From contig JBDGXI010000003.1 of NCBI GenBank assembly GCA_039584685.1, positions 1 to 64,000 of the forward strand: 64,000 bases of DNA. The letters run 5' to 3'. Both the position numbers and the translations under genes were made by a program. Positions within the stretch are counted from its first letter, which is position 1. Each line of letters opens with the position of its first letter. Below, piece after piece: positions 1-7,885 of this stretch. The notes beneath the pieces were generated by a model, which saw only the letters and a list, made by a program, of their open reading frames with translations, made no database searches and was not told the origin of the DNA. Source of the stretch: Benthicola sp039584685 (GTDB lineage: Bacteria; Gemmatimonadota; Gemmatimonadetes; Palauibacterales; Palauibacteraceae).

Positions 1-150
1 GCGCTCCATCCCCACGCCGTAGGCATCGGCCTTGACCATGGGGAGGAGGCGACAGCCGTCGCCCACACGATCCGAGATGACCCGGCTATTCCTGCGCAGC
101 GCGCCCAGATCCACCTCTATCCAGGCGCGCTCGGTCGCTTCAATTGGCAC
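1..150 (-). CDS. alr: Alanine racemase, N-terminal 50 residues (runs off the left edge)
   Basis: Read on the minus strand from a GTG at 150, the frame stays open to the window edge. It encodes AWIEVDLGALRRNSRVI followed by LLPMVKADAYGVG. The second stretch is the PLP-binding signature of alanine racemase, with the Lys that forms the Schiff base. The enzyme interconverts L- and D-alanine for peptidoglycan in the cytoplasm. No clear ribosome-binding site precedes the GTG. The gene diverges from mazG, and a minus-strand promoter-like pair lies just upstream. The C-terminal barrel and the catalytic Tyr are outside the window, so integrity cannot be judged. Confidence 0.9.
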   Translation of the reverse strand, partial: MPIEATERAWIEVDLGALRRNSRVISDRVGDGCRLLPMVKADAYGVGMER

Positions 151-197
151 GTTTTTCAAGGCGGGCGTAGTATATCCGGCCTATGTCCCCTGAGCAA
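144..197. promoter_or_regulatory. Overlapping divergent promoters for alr and mazG
   Basis: Minus strand, toward alr: TTGCTC (192-197), a 17-base spacer and TATACT (169-174), leaving a leader of roughly 11 bases before the GTG. Plus strand, toward mazG: TTGGCA (144-149), an 18-base spacer and TAGTAT (168-173), only nine bases before the mazG ATG. The two -10 boxes overlap almost completely, so the polymerases would compete. Seen by eye; no start-site data. Confidence 0.45.
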
Positions 198-1070
198 CAG
201 ATTCCGGGCCCCGACGGGGCCCGCGTGGAGCACCTGGAGCGGTCCCGTCCCGGAGATGGCACTCTGGGCCGGAGTCTCGCCCTGGTGCGGTACCTGCGCG
301 ACCACTGCGACTGGGACGCACGGCAGACTCCCGCCAGCCTGCGGCCCTACCTGCTCGAAGAGGCCCACGAGGTGGCCGATGCCGTCCTCTCGGGCCGGGA
401 TGACGAACTGTGTCGGGAGCTCGGCGACCTGCTCCTCAACGTCGCCTTCCAGGTCGTCCTGGCCGAGGAGCGCGGCGCGTTCGACGCGGAGGCCGTCGTA
501 GCCGGGATGGAGCGCAAGATGCGCGAGCGTCACCCGCACGTGTACGGCAACGCGGAGGAGGCCCCCGACTGGGAACGGATGAAGGCCGAGCAGCGGGACC
601 GCGACCGGACCGGGTCTGACTCCGCGGATCCGGTATCGGATCCGTTCGACGGTCTGCCTGCCGGTCTGGAACCCCTGAGTCGATCGCTCCGCATGCAGGA
701 CAGGGCCGCCGGCTTGAATTTCGATTGGCCAGACGTGTGGGGTGCGTTGGAAAAGCTAGAGGAGGAGGTCCAGGAGCTGCGGGAATCCCTGATCGCCGCC
801 GGGTCAGAGTCGGCGGGCATTCCGCGAGACGCGGATCCCGAAGTCGAGAACGAGCTGGGAGACCTCTTGTTCGCGGCCGTGAACGTCGCTCGGCTCGGGG
901 GCATTCACCCGACCATGGCCCTCGAGCGATCCGCGGCCAAGTTCGGGGGCCGGTTCCGCGCCCTTCTCGAACTGGCGGACCAGGAGGGACTCGACCCGCG
1001 CCGGGCGAGCCTCGAGGAACTCGACCAACTATGGGAGCGTGTGAAGGCGGCTGGAATCAGCCGCCCGTGA
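183..1070 (+). CDS. mazG: Nucleoside triphosphate pyrophosphohydrolase MazG
   Basis: A 295-residue all-alpha NTP pyrophosphohydrolase that hydrolyses NTPs or dNTPs to NMP and PPi (house-cleaning; lowers ppGpp-related stress in E. coli). Two MazG repeats are visible. The N-terminal one has LLEEAHEVADAV then ELGDLLLNVAFQ (EExxE...ExxD metal site, about residues 58-90). A second has KLEEEVQEL then ENELGDLLFAAVN near residues 190-235. About 30 residues longer than the E. coli protein. The ATG at 183 sits nine bases after a -10-like box and has no Shine-Dalgarno, so translation may be near-leaderless. An in-frame GTG at 225 is an alternative start. The 3' end overlaps the convergent small membrane gene by 14 bases. 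Confidence 0.93.
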   Translation: MSPEQQIPGPDGARVEHLERSRPGDGTLGRSLALVRYLRDHCDWDARQTPASLRPYLLEEAHEVADAVLSGRDDELCRELGDLLLNVAFQVVLAEERGAFDAEAVVAGMERKMRERHPHVYGNAEEAPDWERMKAEQRDRDRTGSDSADPVSDPFDGLPAGLEPLSRSLRMQDRAAGLNFDWPDVWGALEKLEEEVQELRESLIAAGSESAGIPRDADPEVENELGDLLFAAVNVARLGGIHPTMALERSAAKFGGRFRALLELADQEGLDPRRASLEELDQLWERVKAAGISRP

Positions 1071-1338
1071 GCTGTTTGACCTGCTTCTGACCGCTGCGCA
1101 CTCCTGCCCCTACGACAACACCGTACACGATGGCCGTGAAGGACCCCAGGACAGGCAGCAACGCCACCACGGGCGCGGCGACCAGCGCTCCGGCCACTCC
1201 CGCGATCCATGGAGCCGCCGGCTTCTGCGCCGAGTCCACGAAGCGCAATCGTGTGCGGACGAACTCCCTGACCTTGACGTAGCTGAGGCCCATGCCGGCC
1301 CCAGCCGCCGCGAGCATCAATGCAGCTATCAGTTCCAT
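1057..1338 (-). CDS. Small predicted membrane protein, unknown function
   Basis: 93 residues with a hydrophobic N-terminal helix (about residues 3-20), a short charged segment (KVREFVRTRLRF) and a second long Ala/Val/Leu-rich hydrophobic stretch (about 44-80, probably one or two helices). The C-terminus is polar and ends KQLTGG. A very good ribosome site, AGGAGG, lies a few bases before the ATG, which supports expression. It lies downstream of asnS on the same strand and overlaps the convergent mazG end by 14 bases. I do not recognise a family. It looks like a small inner-membrane protein with a lysine-rich cytoplasmic tail. Confidence 0.6.
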   Translation of the reverse strand: MELIAALMLAAAGAGMGLSYVKVREFVRTRLRFVDSAQKPAAPWIAGVAGALVAAPVVALLPVLGSFTAIVYGVVVGAGVRSGQKQVKQLTGG

Positions 1339-1414
1339 TGTGCCTCCTATTAGCCTCCCGTACGGAATCCGGCACGGGTTCGTTTCACTGGGTCCGCTTC
1401 CGTCGCCGCCTCCC

Positions 1415-2716
1415 CTACGGCGTCAGCCGGGTCATCATCCGCGGAAACGCGATCGTCTCTCGCAGGTGTGGAACCCCACAGATCCACCCAACGGTCCGCT
1501 CGAGCCCCAGGCCAAAACCGCTATGCGGGAACGTGCCGTAGCGCCTGAGATCCAGGTACCAGTCGTACGCCTCCTCCGGGAGACCCTCTTCCCGGATGCG
1601 CGCCAGGAGTCGATCGTAGTCGTCTTCCCTCTGGCTCCCACCGATGATCTCGCCGTAGCCCTCGGGAGCCAGAAGGTCGTTGCACTTCACCGTGCGCGGG
1701 TCCTCAGGGTTCTCCTTCATGTAGAACGCCTTCGCCTGCCGCGGATAGTCATACACGAACAGCGGCTTCTCGCGCCCCTCGGTCAGCACCGTCTCGTGCT
1801 CCGCACCAAGGTCCGCTCCCCACTCGACCTCGCTTCCGGCACCTTTCAGGAACGTCACGGCCTCCGTGTAGCTCATCCGATCGAACGGGGGCGTGACGGC
1901 CGCGAGTCGGTCGACGTCGCGCTCGAGCTGCTCCAGCTCGTCCCTGCGTCTCTCCAGGACCCGGCCCACGACGTAGGAAACGAAGTCCTCCTGGAGCCGC
2001 ATGTTGCCCTCGGAGTCCAGCCACGCGACTTCGGGCTCCACCATCCAGAACTCTGTCAGGTGCCGCCGCGTCTTCGACTTCTCGGCGCGGAACGTGGGCC
2101 CGAAACAGTAGACCTTTCCGAGCGCGGCGGCCGCCGCTTCGACATACAGCTGGCCGGTCTGAGCGAGGTAGGCAGCACCGAGGTCGAAGTACTCGGTGCT
2201 GAACAGGGTGCCGGCGGATTCCCCGATGGCGCCAGTCAGGATCGGAGAGTCCACCAGGACGAAGTCCCGCTCGTAGAAGAAGTCGCGAATAGCCTTCACG
2301 ATCTCGTCACGCACCCGCATGATCGCCACCTGGCGTTCGTGCCTCAGCCACAGGTGCCGGTGGTTGAGCAGGAAGTCGATTCCGTGCTCCTTCGGCTGGA
2401 TCGGATACTCGTCCGACGAACCGACCACCTCGAGCGCCCTCGCGGTGATCTCGTAGCCACCGGGCGCACGATCGTCCTTCCGTACGGTGCCGGCCACCCG
2501 AACGCTGCTCTCGAGCGCCAGGTCCGCCGTGGCCTCCCACGAGAGGTCGTCCACTTCGTTCCGCGCGACCACGACCTGGACCGTGCCCGTACCGTCGCGC
2601 AGCTCGAGAAACGCGATCTTCCCGCTCGATCGAAACCGGGCTACCCAGCCGTGGAGTGTGGCGTCCTCCCCCGCTTTCGAAGCCAGATCGCGAACGCTGG
2701 TGCTGGTGGTGTCCAT
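1415..2716 (-). CDS. asnS: Asparaginyl-tRNA synthetase
   Basis: 433 residues, a class IIb aminoacyl-tRNA synthetase that charges tRNA-Asn in the cytoplasm. The N-terminal OB-fold (LHGWVARFRSSGKIAFLELRD) binds the anticodon. The catalytic domain carries FRAEKSKTRRHLTEF (motif 2) and GFGLGLERTVGWICG (motif 3), followed by the AsnRS-type ending RETIAFPR. These favour AsnRS over AspRS, which usually has the GIGIDR type of motif 3. The length matches the family. A strong promoter-like pair (2756-2784) stands alone upstream, so asnS is probably transcribed separately from recG. No obvious Shine-Dalgarno precedes the ATG. Confidence 0.96.
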   Translation of the reverse strand: MDTTSTSVRDLASKAGEDATLHGWVARFRSSGKIAFLELRDGTGTVQVVVARNEVDDLSWEATADLALESSVRVAGTVRKDDRAPGGYEITARALEVVGSSDEYPIQPKEHGIDFLLNHRHLWLRHERQVAIMRVRDEIVKAIRDFFYERDFVLVDSPILTGAIGESAGTLFSTEYFDLGAAYLAQTGQLYVEAAAAALGKVYCFGPTFRAEKSKTRRHLTEFWMVEPEVAWLDSEGNMRLQEDFVSYVVGRVLERRRDELEQLERDVDRLAAVTPPFDRMSYTEAVTFLKGAGSEVEWGADLGAEHETVLTEGREKPLFVYDYPRQAKAFYMKENPEDPRTVKCNDLLAPEGYGEIIGGSQREDDYDRLLARIREEGLPEEAYDWYLDLRRYGTFPHSGFGLGLERTVGWICGVPHLRETIAFPRMMTRLTP

Positions 2717-2755
2717 GTCAGGGCATTCCGTGGTTGGGGTCGGCGCGAAGCGGGA

Positions 2756-2784
2756 ACACTAGAGCGGCGCCAGAAGCGAGTCAA
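2756..2784 (-). promoter_or_regulatory. Predicted sigma-70 promoter of asnS
   Basis: On the minus strand TTGACT (2779-2784), a spacer of exactly 17 bases and TAGTGT (2756-2761). The expected start site is near 2749, giving a leader of about 33 bases before the asnS ATG at 2716. It lies in the 70-base gap between recG and asnS. Confidence 0.5.
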
Positions 2785-2786
2785 CG

Positions 2787-4865
2787 TCAGCCGACGGCGT
2801 ACAGCGCGGCCTGGTCGGCGTACCTTTCCTGGAGCACGCGGGCGAACGGGCGGTGGCGGGCGGACGCCAGTTCCGGATCGGCTTCCACCATCGTCCGGGC
2901 CCTGTCCCTCGCGTGCTCGAGGAGGGCATAGTCTCGCTCGAGGTCGGCGAACCGAAGAGTGGGGAGCCCATGCTGCTCGGCCCCGAAGAGGTTGCCCTGA
3001 CCCCGGAGGCGGAGGTCCTGGCGTGCGATCTCGAATCCGTCGTTGGTGCTGGCGAACACTCGCAGGCGCTCTGGCGGCCCGTCTCCCGAGTAGAACGCTA
3101 CGCAGTAGCTCTGATCGCCCCCCCGCCCGACCCTGCCACGAAGCTGGTGCAGCTGGGCGAGCCCGAATCGGTCGGCGTGCTCGATGAGCATCACCGTCGC
3201 GTTCGGCACGTCGATCCCGACCTCGATCACCGTGGTCGCAACCAGCACGTGCGTCTCCCCGGATAGAAACCGGCGCATGATCGCCTCCTTCTCCGTGCCG
3301 CTCATTCGACCGTGCACGAGTTCGAGGCGGAACTCGGGGAACAGGGCGGCCAGATCCTTCGCGGCGCGGGTCGCAGCCGCAGCCTCTACGGCATCCGACT
3401 CGTCGATCAGGGGGTACACGACATACGCCTGCCGGCCACCGGCCAGCTGATCGCGTAGAAACTCGAACGCCGCGGGACGATCCGCCGGGCCGCGGACCCC
3501 TGTGACCACGGGCTTGCGGCCGGGCGGCATCTGGTCGATCACGCTCAGGTCCAGGTCGCCGTACACCGCGAGGGCGAGCGACCGTGGAATCGGAGTGGCC
3601 GTCATCACGAGCGTATCCGCGGCACCCCCGGCATCACGGAGGGCGCGCCGCTGCTCCACTCCGAAACGGTGCTGCTCGTCAATTACCACGACGCCGGGCG
3701 AGCCGAACTCCACCCCCTCCTGGATCAGGGCGTGCGTTCCGACGATGACCGGGGCGCGACCCGAACGAGAGTCCTCCAGCACGGCCTCGCGCCTCTTGCC
3801 CGTGACCGATCCCGTGAGGAGAACCGGCCGCAGCCCGACCGGCTCCAGGAGATCCGTCAGGGTGCGCTGGTGTTGCTCGGCCAGCAGCTCAGTGGGAGCC
3901 ATGATCACCGCCTGCCTTCCGCAGTCAGCGGCCCGCACCATGGCCGCGGCCGCTACCACGGTCTTGCCGCAGCCCACGTCTCCTTGCAGCAGCCGGTACA
4001 TGCGGGATGGGCTCTCCATGTCCGCCCTGATCTCCTGCCACGCACTCTCCTGCGCCTCCGTCAGCCGATACGGCAGCGACTCGAGGAAACTCCCGGTGAG
4101 CGTCGGAGGCGAGTCCAGGGACAACCCGGCCTCCCGACTCCGGTACTGGTAGCGGGCCCGTGCGTGCAGGAGCTGCAGGAAGAACAGCTCCTCGTAGGCG
4201 AGCCGCCGCATGGCCGGCCCGACCTGAGCGAGTGCCTGCGGCCGGTGCAGCCTCTCAAGTGCCTCTGGAAGCCGCATGAGGCCGACCGCACGCAGCCAGT
4301 CGGGCCCGAAGATCTCCTCTTCTCCGGCTTCCTTCAGCAGATCGTCCAGGTTCGCCTCGACGATCCCGCGGATCTGCCTGTGGCTCAGTCCCTCGGTGGC
4401 CCGATAGACCGGGAATACGATGCCGGCGCCCTCTTCCCCGTCGCTGGCCGACGCCAGGAGCGTGTGCTCCCGCGGTCGCATCTGCCGGCCGTGGTAGAAG
4501 CCCACGGTCCCGGAAGCCAGCAGGAGGTCGCCCTTGCGTATCGTATTGTCCAACCAGGGCTGCCCCGGCCACGCGCACTCGATGAGCCCCGAATCGTCCT
4601 TGAGCACGGCATGGAAGATCCGCAGGCGCCGCCGTGTCGGAATCACCCCTTTCGAGACGACTCGTCCGATGATGGTCGCCTCGTCCCCCGTCTTGAGAGT
4701 CGAGATGCGGGCGACCGTGGTCGCGTCCTCGTACCGATGCGGGACGTGATACAGGAGATCGCGCGCGGTGCGTACGCCGATCCGGGACAGCTTCTCCGCC
4801 CGGCGAGGGCCGACGCCTTTCAGGTACTGGACCGATCGCTGGAGGTCGCTAGTGTGCCGGGACAT
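2787..4865 (-). CDS. recG: ATP-dependent DNA helicase RecG
   Basis: 692 residues, a superfamily-2 helicase that regresses stalled forks and branch-migrates Holliday junctions. The N-terminal wedge domain (OB fold, about residues 60-150) has the family start LKGVGPRRAEKLSRIGV. The motor has Walker A GDVGCGKT, the DEQH box (VVIDEQHRFGVEQR), TATPIPRSLAL and the C-terminal RGRVGRG motif VI, ending with the RecG-specific GQGNLFGAEQHG region. Full length compared with about 690 for E. coli. The ATG follows the ftsY stop by one base, so the two genes are probably co-transcribed (vWA gene, ftsY, recG). Confidence 0.97.
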   Translation of the reverse strand: MSRHTSDLQRSVQYLKGVGPRRAEKLSRIGVRTARDLLYHVPHRYEDATTVARISTLKTGDEATIIGRVVSKGVIPTRRRLRIFHAVLKDDSGLIECAWPGQPWLDNTIRKGDLLLASGTVGFYHGRQMRPREHTLLASASDGEEGAGIVFPVYRATEGLSHRQIRGIVEANLDDLLKEAGEEEIFGPDWLRAVGLMRLPEALERLHRPQALAQVGPAMRRLAYEELFFLQLLHARARYQYRSREAGLSLDSPPTLTGSFLESLPYRLTEAQESAWQEIRADMESPSRMYRLLQGDVGCGKTVVAAAAMVRAADCGRQAVIMAPTELLAEQHQRTLTDLLEPVGLRPVLLTGSVTGKRREAVLEDSRSGRAPVIVGTHALIQEGVEFGSPGVVVIDEQHRFGVEQRRALRDAGGAADTLVMTATPIPRSLALAVYGDLDLSVIDQMPPGRKPVVTGVRGPADRPAAFEFLRDQLAGGRQAYVVYPLIDESDAVEAAAATRAAKDLAALFPEFRLELVHGRMSGTEKEAIMRRFLSGETHVLVATTVIEVGIDVPNATVMLIEHADRFGLAQLHQLRGRVGRGGDQSYCVAFYSGDGPPERLRVFASTNDGFEIARQDLRLRGQGNLFGAEQHGLPTLRFADLERDYALLEHARDRARTMVEADPELASARHRPFARVLQERYADQAALYAVG

Positions 4866-4866
4866 G

Positions 4867-5823
4867 TCAGCCGAGGAGCTTCTCCAGGTAGGTGTCCGCG
4901 TCGAAGGGCTCGAGATCCGCCTCGCCCTCTCCGATTCCCAGCCATCGGACCGGAAGACCGAACTGACGACTGACGGCCACGGCCGAACCGCCCCTGCCCG
5001 TGCTGTCGTACTTGGTTAGCACGATACCGGTCAGAGGCAGTCCCTGCCCGAACTCGCGGACCTGGTTCAACACGTTCTGCCCCGCCGTTGCGTCCACCAC
5101 CAGCAGGCGCTCGTGCGGCGCCCCCTCGACCAGGCGGCCCGTGACCCGGTCGATCTTCCGGAGTTCTTCCATGAGATTCGTCTGCGTGTGCAGCCGGCCA
5201 GCCGTATCTACGATGAGAACGTCGGAACCGCGGGCCACCGCGGACTGGGCAGCGTCGAACGCTACGGCCGCCGGATCGCCGCCGGACTGCCCTCCCACGA
5301 AGCTCGCCCCCAGCCGGTCAGCCCAGATTCGAAGCTGCTCCTGGGCACCGCTCCTGAACGTGTCGGTGGCAGCCAGCGTCACGTCCAGGCCTGAGTCCAG
5401 CGCGCGCCGCGCCAACTTCGCCGCCGTCGTCGTCTTCCCGGTCCCGTTCACGCCGAGGACGAGGATCACGAATGGTCGCGACCCCGTATCGGTACGGAAT
5501 TCCGGGGAACCGGCCGAAGCTTCAGGGCCCGGGCTCCGCGGAGCGGTGAGAATCTCGCGGATGCATCCCGCCAGCAGCTCTCGCAGTTCCGCCTCCGTCT
5601 TCACCTTCCCCCTGCGCGCCGCGGACTCCAGCTCTTCCACCAGTTCCAACGACGCATCCACCCCGAAGTCCGCCTCCAGGAGGACGCGCTCCAGCTCCTC
5701 GATCGAATCGTCATCGATTCCCTTCACCAGGACCGAGACGTCAGTCAGCGACAGGTCCACGATCTTCTGCCACAAAGATCTGTTCCGGCCCTGCCCGCGC
5801 AGGCTCATTCCCTCTTCGCTCAC
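4867..5823 (-). CDS. ftsY: Signal recognition particle receptor FtsY
   Basis: 318 residues, the membrane-associated SRP GTPase receptor for co-translational insertion of membrane proteins. An N domain (about residues 10-105) is followed by the G domain with GVNGTGKTTTAAKLA (G1), DTFRSGAQEQL, DTAGRLHTQTNLMEEL (G3) and LTKYDSTGRGGSAV (G4). Here TKYD replaces the usual TKLD. The long acidic A domain of E. coli FtsY is absent, as in many bacteria. The GTG start is chosen because GGGAGGTGGA lies immediately before it. An ATG five codons later is also possible. It sits between the vWA gene (13-base gap) and recG. Confidence 0.96.
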   Translation of the reverse strand: MSEEGMSLRGQGRNRSLWQKIVDLSLTDVSVLVKGIDDDSIEELERVLLEADFGVDASLELVEELESAARRGKVKTEAELRELLAGCIREILTAPRSPGPEASAGSPEFRTDTGSRPFVILVLGVNGTGKTTTAAKLARRALDSGLDVTLAATDTFRSGAQEQLRIWADRLGASFVGGQSGGDPAAVAFDAAQSAVARGSDVLIVDTAGRLHTQTNLMEELRKIDRVTGRLVEGAPHERLLVVDATAGQNVLNQVREFGQGLPLTGIVLTKYDSTGRGGSAVAVSRQFGLPVRWLGIGEGEADLEPFDADTYLEKLLG

Positions 5824-5836
5824 TCCACCTCCCGCC

Positions 5837-7786
5837 TCATCTCAGTCCCACCTTCCGTCTCCACAACCACTCGGCGCACAGAAGCACGATCGCTGCCGCG
5901 AAGGGCCAGACCGGCGGGTCGCTGCCGGCCTTCCTCCCCTCCCCCTCCTGGTTCGCCGGTCGTACGTCGAGCGGCGGACCCACGACGCCCGGGAGTTCCT
6001 CCGCTCCGGCGTTCACGTGGAACGGTCGCTGAATCCGGAACGGGACTCCTCCGACGCTACCCGTCGCTACGAACCGGGCATCTCCCCGCTCCAGCGGCGG
6101 TCCGGTGATCGGCATCGTAGGGGGCGGCGAGGTGTCCGACCACACGACCGCGCCCGAGGAGTCCTCGAGGTGGATGGCAAGATCGCGAACGTCGGGCGCC
6201 ACGCGCCACCGTATCGAGTCGCCGGTGCGGGGAGACGGGTTCTGCATCTGGAGGGGACGCGGGGTGGCGTGCTCCACCAGCCAGCGCGTCATCCCGGCGA
6301 ACAGCCCGCGATACAAGGCCAGACCCTGACCGCGCCGGGCGGCCCAGCGCCAGGCCCCTTCCCCGTGTACCACGGCCCAGCGCCGGCCCTGCGTGGACCC
6401 GAGCACGGCGACCGGGCGCGCCCCTCCCTGACGGTCGCGGCGCGCTGACAGAACCGGGCCGTCGGCGCGACCCGCGGAGCCGTACAGGCGGGAAAGCGGA
6501 GGCAGGTCCAGGACCTCAGCGCCCAGGAGGTGGCCCGAGACGGGACTCGGGGGAGGCGGCGCCTCCGGGTACCACTCGCCCGGCAGCGCCTCCTCGACCG
6601 TGACTCCCGTGCCGGGGACCCGGCCTGGTCCCCTGACCAGGTGCATGACCGCCGGACTCCGCCGGACGATCGACTCGATCCACCCCGGGAGCGTTGCCGG
6701 ATCGCCCTGCACCACGAGAAGCGAGGCCGCTTCCGCCGCCCGGCGAACCGAGGCTTCCGGTATCCCTCCCGCGGGTCGCGCTTCCACCCGGATGTACTCA
6801 CCGTCGGAGACTCGCAGGAAGGCCCTTGCTCCACCCGGCACCGATCTGCCGAGTACCGGCGACAGATACCTGGCCTCCCAATCGGGGTCCAGGGATATCA
6901 TCACCGCTCCCGTCGGCTCCGGGGTCACCCCCACCCAAGACCGTGCGGCGGCGACGCCGTCCCACGGTGGAGACGCTCCCTCGACACGCACATCGAGGGT
7001 CCGCCATTCCGTGGAATCCGCGGAGCGGCCGACAGGGACCCTGAACGACGCTTCCACCGAGCGGCCGGCGGCCGGACGCTCGATCGTCACCGTCGCGCTC
7101 ACGTCCGTGCCGAACTCGAGCATCACCCGAGCCGAGTCGCCCGCGCGGGCCGTGGCGACGATCTCCGCCCGGACGTCCAGGGTGTCGCCGGCCGTGACCG
7201 CGCCAGAAGCCGAGAGGCTTCGAATCGCGACACGCTCCACGGCCTCCGCCACCCGCACCTCCCGGACGCCGATCCCGAGCCGCTCAACCAGTTGGCGTGC
7301 GGTCTCGCGGTCAGCGAGCTCACCGTCGGTGACCACGATCATCGAGTCGGCGCCGGCCGCTCGCGCCGCTTCGAGCGCGTCGACGACCCGTGAGGCGCTG
7401 CCCGTGGCCTCGAGGTCCAGCAACTCGGCTCGGTCTATCCGCGCGGCCGCACTCGCGAACGACCACACCTCCGCGGATCGCCGAGAGGCAAGCATCTCCG
7501 CCACCGCCTCCCGTGCCACTTGCAGGCGGGAGACGTCCCCGTTCGAGCCGGCGGGATAGCCCATGCTGCGGGAGATATCCACGAGGATCGCTGTCCGCGG
7601 CCCGATCTCGCCACGGCCCGCGAGTGAAGGCATCCACGGAGAGGACAGCAGAAGGAAGAGAGCCGCACCCTTCAGGACCGCAGCCAGGCCACGGCCCCGT
7701 ACCTTCTCCTCCCTTCGGCCATACCACCACGCGGCGATCGCAGCCGCCACGGCAGCCGCCCCTCCAAAGGCCAGCAGGGGCGTCAT
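5837..7786 (-). CDS. Membrane-anchored von Willebrand factor A domain protein
   Basis: 649 residues. There are two N-terminal hydrophobic helices (about 3-22 and 35-50), then a vWA domain with the MIDAS motif DISRS (70-74) and a later TDGE motif (MIVVTDGE). A long beta-rich extracytoplasmic region follows, and one C-terminal helix (FAAAIVLLCAEWLW) ends in a basic tail. The topology resembles BatA/BatB-like and glutamine-amidotransferase-like membrane vWA proteins, which often scaffold envelope complexes. The MIDAS residues appear intact, so metal-dependent ligand binding is plausible. The usual MoxR-type ATPase partner is not in the window. It probably heads the transcript running into ftsY and recG. 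Exact function unknown. Confidence 0.75.
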   Translation of the reverse strand: MTPLLAFGGAAAVAAAIAAWWYGRREEKVRGRGLAAVLKGAALFLLLSSPWMPSLAGRGEIGPRTAILVDISRSMGYPAGSNGDVSRLQVAREAVAEMLASRRSAEVWSFASAAARIDRAELLDLEATGSASRVVDALEAARAAGADSMIVVTDGELADRETARQLVERLGIGVREVRVAEAVERVAIRSLSASGAVTAGDTLDVRAEIVATARAGDSARVMLEFGTDVSATVTIERPAAGRSVEASFRVPVGRSADSTEWRTLDVRVEGASPPWDGVAAARSWVGVTPEPTGAVMISLDPDWEARYLSPVLGRSVPGGARAFLRVSDGEYIRVEARPAGGIPEASVRRAAEAASLLVVQGDPATLPGWIESIVRRSPAVMHLVRGPGRVPGTGVTVEEALPGEWYPEAPPPPSPVSGHLLGAEVLDLPPLSRLYGSAGRADGPVLSARRDRQGGARPVAVLGSTQGRRWAVVHGEGAWRWAARRGQGLALYRGLFAGMTRWLVEHATPRPLQMQNPSPRTGDSIRWRVAPDVRDLAIHLEDSSGAVVWSDTSPPPTMPITGPPLERGDARFVATGSVGGVPFRIQRPFHVNAGAEELPGVVGPPLDVRPANQEGEGRKAGSDPPVWPFAAAIVLLCAEWLWRRKVGLR

Positions 7787-7885
7787 GCGCGATGTGCGGG
7801 TTCTCGGGTACTCATGGGAAGGCAGTATAGGCGCGGCCCGCGCCCGGGGGGAGGCGCACTGCCGCCGGGTCCGGCGGGATCAGGG

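Noticed and set aside
1292..3187. Open frame of 631 codons on the plus strand opposite asnS and recG
   Set aside because: It is the antisense shadow of two well-conserved genes in high-GC DNA, with Arg/Pro-rich composition and no recognisable motif.
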